A stretch of DNA of 12,751 nt from a bacterium (GTDB lineage: Bacteria > Bacteroidota > Bacteroidia > Bacteroidales > Bacteroidaceae): positions 1-12,751 of the forward strand of contig SFXD01000065.1 in NCBI GenBank assembly GCA_004559785.1. The letters run 5' to 3'. The notes under the pieces were generated by a model that worked only from the letters and a program-made list of their open reading frames with translations, was not told the DNA's origin and did not search any database. This document shows, one piece after another, positions 1-6,862 of the stretch; position 1 is the first letter of the stretch, and each line of letters opens with the position of its first letter. The position numbers and the translations under genes are program-made.

Positions 1-1630
1 CAAGGAAATGGTTTACGATGGGATTGTACACACTGAACTCCACCTTCTTTGGGTCGACCATCACGAGTTTCAGTTCGGCTGGATGTTTCTTGTACAGGAG
101 GCTCGTGATAATGGCATTTAGTCCAACGGACTTACCCTGTCCCGTAGCTCCGGCCACCAGTAGGTGTGGCATCTTTGCGAGGTCTACCATGAAGACCTCG
201 TTGGTGATGGTCTTGCCGAGAGCCATGGGTAGCTCATAGTCCGTCTCTTGGAATTTCCTACTGTTCAGTATGCTCTCCATGCTGACCATCTGTGGCCTGA
301 TATTGGGAACCTCAATGCCAATGGTACCCTTGCCAGGGATTGGCGCGATGATGCGTATTCCAAGTGCACTCAGGCTAAGTGCAATGTCGTCTTCCAGTCC
401 TCTGATGCGGTTGATTCTTACGCCTGGGGCAGGAGTCAGTTCGTACAAGGTTATGGTAGGTCCGATGGTAGCCTTGATACTGGAAACCTGGACGTTGAAA
501 TTGGACAGAATCTGCAGGATGCGCTTTTTGTTCTGCTCTTGTTCTTCCATGTCCACCACGCTCTGCCTGTTTTCGTATTTCTTAAGCAAGTCGAGCGTTG
601 GGTACTTATAGTATTCCAAGTCAAGTTTTGGGTCGTATGGCTCCAATGCGCCGTCTTCCTCTGGCCTTGCTTTTTCCGGTTCCTTTCCAACCACTACCTT
701 CATGTCTTCTACCCCTTCGCTGCATTCCAATGGCAGCAGTTGTTCACCCTGTCGCAGTGGAGGCTCTGTTTCAAGTTCCAAGTTGTTGAAGTCTATTGTG
801 GTAGCCGTTGACGAGGGTTCATCCTCGAATGGAGGTTGGTCCTGTTGCGTGGAATCTTCCTCATCTTGCCCTTCGGGTATGGTTGAGGAGACCTGCTGCT
901 CCTCGGTATCGCCATCTGCTTCTACCTGTGGATGCAAGGCAGGATCTTCCTTGGCTTTTTCGCGAGGTACCACGATGCGTCTAATCCAACTGATGGCTTC
1001 GTCGCTGAGATAGAAGGTGTAAAGCAGCGCCGAAATGGCGAGCACCAGGATTATGCCTATAGGACCCACGTAGTGGTGCAGCATTTCCAGTTCCTGCTGT
1101 CCCACTACACCGCCCCAGTTGATGTACGAATCCTTTGCAGCGGGTATCATGTTAGTCAGCAATGCGGCAAAAGCCGAGCACCATATCATGACGACCATGC
1201 AGTTTAGGAACCACTTGTGGAGACGGATATGCCTTACAACGTTCATGATGCGGGCACTGGTAGCGAGCATAAGGATAGGAATCAGTATTGAAGAAACGCC
1301 AAACGTGTTGTCCATCAACCAGTGAGCCGTCTCGTAACCGGTACGTCCAAGCCAATTGGTGGCTTCCATGGTATGGGATGTCATCAGTTTCTGGTCTTCC
1401 TTTCCAGTGAATATGTGGGATAGCAGGGATAGCAGCATTGCCAATGAGACGACGCCAAGTATGGCACCGGTGACGAATCTCATGTTGTCCTTGTGCTCAA
1501 TGCGCTTGGTGTTGTCCACCTCCTCCTGACTGTGGAAGTTGAGATTCATCCAGCCTAAGACCCTTGCCAGCCTTCCTTGCGTTCTTGGATTCTTCTTGTT
1601 CTTGCTTTTATCTGTCTTCTTGTTGGGCAT
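1..1630 (-). CDS. ftsK: DNA translocase FtsK/SpoIIIE family, N-terminal part (cut by window edge)
   Basis: Membrane-anchored ATPase that pumps chromosomal DNA through the closing division septum and helps resolve chromosome dimers. The reading frame starts at ATG 1630-1628 and stays open for 543 codons to the left edge, so roughly the last third of the protein (rest of the motor domain and any gamma domain) is outside. Visible in order: a basic N-terminus; four likely membrane segments near residues 51-73, 111-127, 140-163 and 188-207; an acidic, Q/P-rich linker at about 225-335; then the motor domain with Walker A GATGQGKS (494-501) and Walker B LVMVD (522-526) followed by PKKVEFSVYNP. The four membrane segments and the motor identify FtsK rather than a plasmid-transfer translocase. 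It is transcribed away from the DUF5063 gene, probably from the TAATTTTG box at 1726-1719, leaving a leader of about 80 nt. No frameshift is seen. Confidence 0.96.
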   Translation of the reverse strand, partial: MPNKKTDKSKNKKNPRTQGRLARVLGWMNLNFHSQEEVDNTKRIEHKDNMRFVTGAILGVVSLAMLLSLLSHIFTGKEDQKLMTSHTMEATNWLGRTGYETAHWLMDNTFGVSSILIPILMLATSARIMNVVRHIRLHKWFLNCMVVMIWCSAFAALLTNMIPAAKDSYINWGGVVGQQELEMLHHYVGPIGIILVLAISALLYTFYLSDEAISWIRRIVVPREKAKEDPALHPQVEADGDTEEQQVSSTIPEGQDEEDSTQQDQPPFEDEPSSTATTIDFNNLELETEPPLRQGEQLLPLECSEGVEDMKVVVGKEPEKARPEEDGALEPYDPKLDLEYYKYPTLDLLKKYENRQSVVDMEEQEQNKKRILQILSNFNVQVSSIKATIGPTITLYELTPAPGVRINRIRGLEDDIALSLSALGIRIIAPIPGKGTIGIEVPNIRPQMVSMESILNSRKFQETDYELPMALGKTITNEVFMVDLAKMPHLLVAGATGQGKSVGLNAIITSLLYKKHPAELKLVMVDPKKVEFSVYNPIVNHFL

Positions 1631-1718
1631 GGTGAATTTACTATATCTATTTGGTGTGATTCCGTCGCAATGTGCAGGAATCACTGCCATAGTTTCGGTA
1701 ATGTGCATGTTTCGTGTG

Positions 1719-1726
1719 CAAAATTA
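1719..1726 (-). promoter_or_regulatory. Candidate -7 box for ftsK
   Basis: Read on the minus strand, this is TAATTTTG, a perfect match to the Bacteroidota -7 consensus TAnnTTTG, about 90 bases upstream of the ftsK start. No clear TTTG -33 box is visible at the usual distance; TTAT near 1742-1745 is the nearest approximation. The call rests on the -7 match and its position in a divergent intergenic region. Confidence 0.5.
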
Positions 1727-1769
1727 GTGTAAAATATCCGAATAATTCTCTTTTAAGAGGATTTTTTTG

Positions 1770-1777
1770 TAACTTTG
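1770..1777 (+). promoter_or_regulatory. Candidate -7 box for the DUF5063 gene block
   Basis: TAACTTTG matches the Bacteroidota -7 consensus TAnnTTTG. It lies 24 bases before the ATG at 1802, so a start site near 1784 would give a very short leader of about 18 nt. The -33 region is T-rich but has no clean TTTG. A short inverted repeat, CTCTT-TT-AAGAG, lies at 1748-1759 between the two divergent -7 boxes and could be a binding site, though it may be chance. Confidence 0.5.
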
Positions 1778-1801
1778 CGTCGCAAAAAATGACTATGAGG
1801 T

Positions 1802-2320
1802 ATGACCCACAGTAAAAACGACAATCATATATATGCCCACGACACGCTCGAATTCGTTGCCGTGGCAGCCCAATATTGTGCGGTTCTCGAGCAGGAAAAG
1901 ATGCCCTCAAGGCAGGAATTCATCGACATGATGCTTAAGTTGCTGCCCTTGCTTTACACTAAGGTTACCTTGCTTGCCCATGTCGAACCAGATGCCGGGA
2001 TGGCACCAAACGACCAAGTCACTGACAGGGACTATGCATACGTGCAGGGGAATGTCATGGACGTGCTTGGTGAGATGGATTCGTACGAGGCTCTTGGCAA
2101 CGACCCAACGGGACAGACTGACGAGGTGGTCTGGCATAGTTGCAGCGAGGATTTGGCCGACATTTACCAACCTTTGCGCAATTTCGTCCATGCCTATCAG
2201 TTAAGGTTGGAACCCATGATGGAGGCCGAGTTGTGGAATGTCAGGGAAAATTTCGAGATGTATTGGGGAATGAACCTGATAAATGCACTCAGTCATCTGC
2301 ACCGATTGCGATACGATTAG
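1802..2320 (+). CDS. DUF5063 domain-containing protein
   Basis: A 172-residue soluble protein resembling the Bacteroidales family DUF5063, whose function is unknown to me. Recognisable family traits are the N-terminal block TLEFVAVAAQYCAVLEQ, the segment FIDMMLKLLPLLYTK, the central SEDLADIYQPLRNFVHAYQ and the C-terminal NFEMYWGMNLINALSHLHRL. It is mostly helical in character, acidic, and has no signal peptide or membrane segment. The ATG at 1802 is the only possible start, because TGA occurs in frame at 1796-1798. A TAACTTTG -7 box lies just upstream. An exonuclease and an rRNA methyltransferase follow on the same strand with gaps of 53 and 82 bases, so co-transcription is plausible. The neighbourhood hints at nucleic-acid or RNA maintenance, but that is context only. 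Family assignment comes from memory of its sequence pattern. Confidence 0.85.
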   Translation: MTHSKNDNHIYAHDTLEFVAVAAQYCAVLEQEKMPSRQEFIDMMLKLLPLLYTKVTLLAHVEPDAGMAPNDQVTDRDYAYVQGNVMDVLGEMDSYEALGNDPTGQTDEVVWHSCSEDLADIYQPLRNFVHAYQLRLEPMMEAELWNVRENFEMYWGMNLINALSHLHRLRYD

Positions 2321-2373
2321 GCAATAGGCATTAGGAGTGAAGTGTGGATTATTAGGTGTGAACGAATGCTATT

Positions 2374-3036
2374 ATGAAGACAATATTGAATAAGTTTCCC
2401 AAGGAAATGCTTTCGCAGTTGCCCCGTGCCAGTTTCAAGGGAAAAATTGTCCTGGTGGAGAGTGAGAGTGAGGCAGAGAAGGCTGTAGATTATCTCCTGT
2501 CGCAGGACATAGTGGGGTTAGACACCGAGACGCGCCCTTGTTTCAAGGCCGGAGAGAAACATTACGTGTCGTTGCTTCAAGCAAGCACCCTCGACACATG
2601 CTTCCTCTTCCGCCTCAATATTATGGGTCTTCCCGTCTGCATGCTGCGCTTGCTGTGTGACGAGTCCATCGTCAGGGTTGCCCTCTCGTGGCATGACGAT
2701 TATTGCCAGTTGAACCAGAGGACTCCATTTACAATGGGTAGCTACATAGAATTGCAGACGCTTGCCAAGGAAATGGGATTGCAGGACATGAGCCTTCAGA
2801 AATTGTATGCCAACTTCTTGGGAGGCAAGATCAACAAGTCGCAGCGACTTAGCAATTGGGATGCTGAAAGGCTGACACATGCACAGAGGGATTATGCCGC
2901 CACGGACGCATGGGCATGCGTAGCGCTGTATAAGGAGATGTGCAAGGCAAGGGAGGAAGGCTATGAGATAAAGCAGGTAGCAGACAGCGATGCCGACAAC
3001 ATGCCGGACACCGTCACAAGGCTTCCCGTAACATGA
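2374..3036 (+). CDS. 3'-5' exonuclease, DEDDy (RNase D/WRN-like) family
   Basis: A stand-alone 220-residue exonuclease domain predicted to remove nucleotides from 3' ends of DNA or RNA using two metal ions. The three exonuclease motifs are present: Exo I VGLDTETRP, with acidic pair D50/E52; Exo II in ALSWHDDYCQL (D108 or D109); and Exo III RDYAATDAWA, with Y174 and D178, which places it in the DEDDy subgroup. The stretch from about 128 to 188 (LAKEMGL...LSNW...YAATD) follows the pattern of small WRN-exonuclease/RNase D-like proteins. There is no HRDC domain, so it is shorter than RNase D. The start ATG 2374 has no strong ribosome-binding site, which is usual in this phylum. The C-terminal 30 residues look like an unstructured tail. 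Whether the true substrate is DNA or RNA cannot be told from sequence. Confidence 0.88.
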   Translation: MKTILNKFPKEMLSQLPRASFKGKIVLVESESEAEKAVDYLLSQDIVGLDTETRPCFKAGEKHYVSLLQASTLDTCFLFRLNIMGLPVCMLRLLCDESIVRVALSWHDDYCQLNQRTPFTMGSYIELQTLAKEMGLQDMSLQKLYANFLGGKINKSQRLSNWDAERLTHAQRDYAATDAWACVALYKEMCKAREEGYEIKQVADSDADNMPDTVTRLPVT

Positions 3037-3118
3037 AGGCATAGGTAGCTATTCAGGCGAAAGAAGGCAAAGCCTGGAAGAACACGAAATAATTAACATT
3101 CGATTGCGACGTAATACA

Positions 3119-4300
3119 ATGGATAAGACAATATATCTGAGAAAAGGCAAGGAAGAGAGCCTGATGCGCTTTCACCCATGGATATTCAGCGGAGCCATCC
3201 ACCATACGGAGGGCGAACTTGAAGAGGGAGACGTAGTCAGGGTACTCGACAACCATGGTGACTTCCTCGCCCTGGGGCATTGGCAAATAGGCAGCATTGC
3301 CGTCAGGGTACTGACTTTCCGCAACCAGCCCATTGACCGGCATTTCTGGGAGGAACGCTTTCGCAAGGCTCTTGGATTGAGACGGGCAGCCGGGATAGCA
3401 GGACGAACTGATACCGATATGTATAGGTTGGTGCACGGAGAAGGTGACCATCTCCCTGGGCTAATAGTGGATTTGTATGGCAGCCATGCCGTAATGCAAG
3501 CTCACAGCGTAGGCATGCACGTATGCCGGTTGCAATTGGCAGAGGCCTTGAAATCCGTGTTGGGCGACTCGCTCACGAGCATCTATTACAAGAGTGAAAC
3601 AACGCTGCCCTACAAGGCACCCATCGACAGTAGCGACGGGTTCATATATGGACATTGTGACGATGACGTAGCCACCGAGAATGGCCTTAGGTTCCATATA
3701 GACTGGTTGAAGGGACAGAAGACTGGTTTCTTCGTCGACCAAAGGGAGAACCGTGCCCTGCTGGAAAAGTTCTCCTCAGGAAAGGTCGTTCTGAACATGT
3801 TCTGCTACACAGGCGGATTCAGCGTATATGCCATGCGTGGCGGAGCAAGGTTGGTACACAGCGTGGATAGCAGTGCCAAGGCTGTCAGTCTGGTGAACGC
3901 CAATATGGAGCTTAACTTCCCTGCCGACCCAAGGCACAAGGCCTTTGCCGAAGATGCGTTCAAGTATCTCGAAGAAATGAGGGAGGACTACGACATCATA
4001 GTGCTCGACCCTCCTGCATTCGCCAAACACAGGGATGCCGTGAAGAATGCCCTGCGTGGCTATACGAGGCTCAACGCCAAGGCAATGTCAAAGATAAAAC
4101 GAGGAGGAATCCTCTTTACGTTCAGTTGTTCGCAGGCTATCAGCAAGGAGCAGTTCCGTACCGCCGTGTTCACGGCTGCTGCACAGGCAAGGCGCAAGGT
4201 ACGCATACTACACCAATTGCACCAGCCTGCCGACCATCCCGTAGATATCTACCATCCCGAGGGCGAGTACCTTAAGGGACTGGTGCTATATGTTGATTGA
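3119..4300 (+). CDS. Class I SAM-dependent rRNA methyltransferase, RlmI-like (23S rRNA m5C)
   Basis: A 393-residue enzyme of the RlmI/COG1092 family; in E. coli RlmI makes m5C1962 in 23S rRNA. An N-terminal PUA-like RNA-binding domain (about 1-75; YLRKGKEESLMRFHPWIFSGAI) is followed by a linking domain and a Rossmann methyltransferase core. Diagnostic motifs are KTGFFVDQREN (201-211), the SAM-binding LNMFCYTGGFS (225-235), SVDSS (248-252), motif IV DPPAF (297-301) and FTFSCSQAIS, with the presumed catalytic C337. The frame extends upstream to a TTG at 3104, but ATG 3119 matches the family N-terminus and is preferred. No promoter is evident in the 82-base gap upstream, so it may be read through from the exonuclease gene. 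The exact target base is inferred from the family. Confidence 0.9.
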   Translation: MDKTIYLRKGKEESLMRFHPWIFSGAIHHTEGELEEGDVVRVLDNHGDFLALGHWQIGSIAVRVLTFRNQPIDRHFWEERFRKALGLRRAAGIAGRTDTDMYRLVHGEGDHLPGLIVDLYGSHAVMQAHSVGMHVCRLQLAEALKSVLGDSLTSIYYKSETTLPYKAPIDSSDGFIYGHCDDDVATENGLRFHIDWLKGQKTGFFVDQRENRALLEKFSSGKVVLNMFCYTGGFSVYAMRGGARLVHSVDSSAKAVSLVNANMELNFPADPRHKAFAEDAFKYLEEMREDYDIIVLDPPAFAKHRDAVKNALRGYTRLNAKAMSKIKRGGILFTFSCSQAISKEQFRTAVFTAAAQARRKVRILHQLHQPADHPVDIYHPEGEYLKGLVLYVD

Positions 4301-4334
4301 GCAACGAGCAATGGAAGCCCCCCAGTCCCCCAAA

Positions 4335-4363
4335 GACCCCCTCAATCCCCCTGTTTAGGGGGA
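4335..4363 (+). repeat. GC-rich hairpin element, copy 1
   Basis: A 29-bp element starting GACCCCCTCAATCC and ending in the inverted repeat TCCCCCT-GTTT-AGGGGGA (7-bp stem, 4-nt loop). The same element recurs inverted at 6731-6759 and 6779-6807. It lies just after the RlmI-like gene and is preceded by more C-runs (4318-4331). A hairpin could form in RNA, but no T-run follows, so it is not a standard intrinsic terminator. Confidence 0.8.
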
Positions 4364-4376
4364 TGAGAGGTGAGCC

Positions 4377-4590
4377 GGGAGCAGAGAGCGATGAGCAATC
4401 AGTAATCAGCGATGAGCAGAGAGCAATGGGCAATCAATAATCAATCATCAGCAATCAGTAATCAGCGATGGGCAGAGAGCAATGGGCAATCAATAATCAA
4501 TCATCAGCAATCAGTAATCAGCAATGAGCAGAGAGCAATGGGCAATCAATAATCAATCATCAATCATCAGCAATCAGTAATCAGCGATGA
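4377..4590 (+). repeat. Tandem array of a 56-bp unit
   Basis: Three head-to-tail copies lie at 4411-4466, 4467-4522 and 4523-4585. The first two are 56 bp and nearly identical (GATGAGCAGAGAGC against GATGGGCAGAGAGC at the start). The third is 63 bp because CAATCAT is duplicated inside it. Degenerate partial copies flank the array (about 4377-4410 and 4586-4592). Within the unit there are nested short words such as AATCAAT, AATCAGTAATCAGC and GAGCAATGGGC. The unit is not a multiple of three and carries no meaningful ORF. Together with the hairpin element it fills the whole 4301-4627 gap between the RlmI-like gene and the transporter. The function is unknown; the 7-bp expansion looks like replication slippage. 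Confidence 0.92.
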
Positions 4591-4600
4591 GCTATGAACA

Positions 4601-4627
4601 ATTAATTTAGATATTTATATATAAATT
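4601..4627 (+). promoter_or_regulatory. A/T-rich leader of the transporter gene, possible weak promoter
   Basis: An abrupt A/T-only stretch follows the tandem array and abuts the ATG at 4628. TAATTTAG (4603-4610) differs from the TAnnTTTG -7 consensus by one base, but no -33 box is visible in the repeat sequence upstream, and the leader would be very short. Low A/T structure directly before the start is typical of translated leaders in this phylum. Confidence 0.25.
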
Positions 4628-5896
4628 ATGGTATTGAAGATAAAACTAACGTTACTCAATTTCTTGGAGTTCGCAGTGTGGGGCGCATACCTCACGAGTA
4701 TGGGTTCATACCTTGCCAAGGTGGGTATGGCATCCAACATTGGGTGGTTCTACAGCGTGCAGGGATTTGTGTCACTCTGCCTGCCAGCCTTATTCGGCAT
4801 AGTGGCAGACCGTTGGATTCAGGCGCAGCGTCTGCTCAGCCTATGCCATCTCGTAGCAGGATGCATGATGATTGCCGCCAGCCTGTATGGCAATGCAATG
4901 GGAAACGACGTCCATTTCGGCACGCTCTTCGCACTCTATGCCTGTAGTGTAGCCTTCTACATGCCAACCATTGCCCTTACCAACTCCGTAGCCTACAATG
5001 CCCTCGAACGAGAGGGACTCGACACGGTCAAGGCTTTCCCTCCGATACGTGTCTTCGGCACTGTCGGATTCATCGTCAGCATGTGTGCTGTCGACTTGCT
5101 CGGAATACAGCAGAGCGCATTGCAGTTCGGGTGCAGCGGCGTACTGAGCATCGTGCTGGCGTTCTATTCGCTGTGTATGCCACAGTGTCCCACCAGCCAG
5201 TCACAGGGTAAAACCGGGCTTGTGGAGGCTCTCGGACTGAGGGCGTTCTCTCTGTTCAGGGACTACCGCATGGCTCTCTTCTTCGTCTTCAGCATGTTCC
5301 TCGGGGTCTGTCTGCAGGTTACCAACGGATTTGCCAACCCTTTCATCTCCAGTTTTGCCGCCATTCCTGAATTTGAATCCACCTTCGGAGTGCAGCATGC
5401 CAACATTCTCATCTCCCTTAGCCAGATTAGCGAGACACTCTGCATCATGCTCATCCCGTTTTGCCTCAAGACATTCGGCATAAAGCGCGTCATGCTGATG
5501 GCTATGTTGGCATGGGTGCTGAGGTTTGGGCTCTTTGCCTTGGGAGACCCTGGCGATGGAGTATGGCTATTTGTGCTTAGCATGATAGTATATGGGGTGG
5601 CGTTCGACTTCTTCAACATCAGCGGTTCGCTATTCGTGGACAAGGAGACGGATGTCAGCATCCGCAACAGTGCGCAGGGACTCTTCATGATGATGACCAA
5701 CGGCTTCGGGGCAACCATCGGCACGCTTACGGCTCAGCAAATAATAAACCACTATGTCTACGACCTCGGTCCTTCCGCCGATGCCATTCAGGTGTGGGAG
5801 GGATGGCAGACATGCTGGTATATCTTCGCCGCCTATGCCTTGGCAATAGCCATTGCCTTTTCTGTCCTCTTCAGATACAAGCATGTAAGGAAGTAA
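4628..5896 (+). CDS. Nucleoside:H+ symporter, NupG-like MFS permease
   Basis: A 422-residue inner-membrane transporter with about twelve hydrophobic segments, predicted to import nucleosides with protons. It follows the E. coli NupG pattern closely at several points: the N-terminal LNFLEFAVWGAYLTSMGSYL, the cytoplasmic loop motif GIVADRW (residues about 57-63) and the signature YNALEREGLDTVKAFPPIRV followed by FGTVGFIVS. The second half keeps GVAFDFFNISGSLFVDKE and ends in a basic tail (FRYKHVRK). Length is normal for the family (about 400-420). No signal peptide is needed. It sits downstream of a 56-bp tandem array and 53 bases before rsmE, with which it may be co-transcribed. Substrate choice between purine and pyrimidine nucleosides cannot be told. 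Confidence 0.9.
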   Translation: MVLKIKLTLLNFLEFAVWGAYLTSMGSYLAKVGMASNIGWFYSVQGFVSLCLPALFGIVADRWIQAQRLLSLCHLVAGCMMIAASLYGNAMGNDVHFGTLFALYACSVAFYMPTIALTNSVAYNALEREGLDTVKAFPPIRVFGTVGFIVSMCAVDLLGIQQSALQFGCSGVLSIVLAFYSLCMPQCPTSQSQGKTGLVEALGLRAFSLFRDYRMALFFVFSMFLGVCLQVTNGFANPFISSFAAIPEFESTFGVQHANILISLSQISETLCIMLIPFCLKTFGIKRVMLMAMLAWVLRFGLFALGDPGDGVWLFVLSMIVYGVAFDFFNISGSLFVDKETDVSIRNSAQGLFMMMTNGFGATIGTLTAQQIINHYVYDLGPSADAIQVWEGWQTCWYIFAAYALAIAIAFSVLFRYKHVRK

Positions 5897-5949
5897 CCAC
5901 AGGCTTTTGCCCCCATCCTTGGTAATACTCGATTCAGATCCTGACCAAT

Positions 5950-6684
5950 ATGAAAGAGACCCGATACTTCTTTGTTCCCGACGCTGCCGCTTCAGGCGAA
6001 CTGCCAGAGGAGGAGGCACGCCATGCCATTCGCGTACTGCGCCTTGCCGTTGGCGACGAGCTGGTGCTGATGGACGGGAAAGGCTGTTTCCACGAAGCGG
6101 AGATTTCCGCCATTTCTTCCCACCGATGCCTATATCGCATATTGCGTTCTTTGCCTCAGGAACGTGGATGGCAGGGACGAATCCGGATTTGCATGGCTCC
6201 TACCAAGATGATGGAGCGTACGGAATGGATGGCAGAGAAGGCTACGGAGATTGGAATGGACGAACTGACCTTCCTTGAATGCCGACGTAGCGAACGCCGC
6301 ACGATGAAATTGGAGAGGATACGACGTATAGTGGTGGCTGCCATGAAACAGAGCCGCAAGGCTTGGATGCCGTCCCTGCAGGGCATGACGCCGTTTGACG
6401 AGCTCGTAGCCGATGACAGGACGGGCGACAAGTTCATCTGCCACTGCTACGACCCTGCAGACTTAGGTCCCGACGAGGAGAAGCCGCTCCTGTGGGACGT
6501 ATTGCGCCGTGACGTGGAGACAACAGTCCTGATAGGACCCGAGGGAGATTTCTCCATCGACGAGGTGAAACTTGCAATGAGGCATGGCTTTCGCAGCGTG
6601 TCGCTGGGACATAGCAGGCTAAGGACAGAGACCGCTGCCCTTGCTGCCGTTCACATCATGCAAATCAAGAACCAGTCAACTTAG
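5950..6684 (+). CDS. rsmE: 16S rRNA (uracil(1498)-N3)-methyltransferase
   Basis: A 244-residue SPOUT-class enzyme that methylates N3 of U1498 in helix 44 of 16S rRNA using SAM. An N-terminal PUA-like beta domain (about 1-70; HAIRVLRLAVGDELVLMDGKG) precedes the trefoil-knot domain. Family signatures are KMMERTEWMAEKATEIG (86-102), the conserved Q134/R136 block, the SAM-loop IGPEGDFS (195-202) and LGHSRLRTETAAL (219-231). Full length and intact. The start at ATG 5950 gives the family-typical beginning (KETRYFFVPD). It is 53 bases after the transporter gene on the same strand, with no visible promoter between. Downstream lies a repeat-rich gap. Confidence 0.95.
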   Translation: MKETRYFFVPDAAASGELPEEEARHAIRVLRLAVGDELVLMDGKGCFHEAEISAISSHRCLYRILRSLPQERGWQGRIRICMAPTKMMERTEWMAEKATEIGMDELTFLECRRSERRTMKLERIRRIVVAAMKQSRKAWMPSLQGMTPFDELVADDRTGDKFICHCYDPADLGPDEEKPLLWDVLRRDVETTVLIGPEGDFSIDEVKLAMRHGFRSVSLGHSRLRTETAALAAVHIMQIKNQST

Positions 6685-6730
6685 GGTCTCTCCCACCGCT
6701 CACAGCTCATTGCTCACCACTCAAGGCTCT

Positions 6731-6759
6731 TCCCACTAAACAGGGGGATTGAGGGGGTC
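6731..6759 (-). repeat. GC-rich hairpin element, copy 2 (inverted)
   Basis: On the minus strand this matches the element at 4335-4363 with a single substitution, which breaks one pair of the hairpin stem. It is embedded in degenerate short words (CTCATTGCTCACCACTCAAGGCTC and similar) that are the reverse complement in style of the GAGCAATGAGC words near copy 1. Confidence 0.8.
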
Positions 6760-6778
6760 TCCCACCGCTCAAGGCTCT

Positions 6779-6807
6779 TCCCCCTAAACAGGGGGACAGA
6801 GGGGGTC
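6779..6807 (-). repeat. GC-rich hairpin element, copy 3 (inverted)
   Basis: On the minus strand it differs from copy 1 by two bases in the spacer and keeps the perfect TCCCCCT/AGGGGGA stem. It forms a 48-bp-period tandem pair with copy 2: the shared flank CCCACCGCTCAAGGCTCTTCCC leads into it, and a related version leads into copy 2. It lies 55 bases before the fusion gene start. Confidence 0.8.
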
Positions 6808-6862
6808 TCTCACTGCTCATTGCTAAGACGAAAGTGCATGAAATGAAGAATTTAGGAAACAG

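Larger units (their letters stand above)
6685..6862. other. Repeat-filled intergenic region between rsmE and the fusion gene
   Basis: About 120 of these 178 bases are repeats (two hairpin elements plus degenerate CTCATTGCTCA/CTCAAGGCTC words). The last 50 bases before ATG 6863 show no TAnnTTTG box and only a weak purine stretch (AGGAAACAG) as a possible ribosome-binding site. No gene or RNA was recognised. Confidence 0.6.

Noticed and set aside
248..811. 187-codon plus-strand frame at the left end
   Set aside because: It is antisense to ftsK, whose minus-strand frame has clear FtsK motifs (Walker A and B) across the same bases.
3104..3118. TTG start at 3104 for the RlmI-like gene
   Set aside because: The five extra residues do not fit the family N-terminus and an ATG lies at 3119 immediately before the conserved PUA start.
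4346..4363. Intrinsic transcription terminator after the RlmI-like gene
   Set aside because: The GC hairpin is good but no T-run follows, and the same element occurs elsewhere as a dispersed repeat in the other orientation.
4411..4585. CRISPR array or coding repeat
   Set aside because: Units are contiguous with no unique spacers, and the 56-bp unit is not a multiple of three and gives no sustained reading frame.
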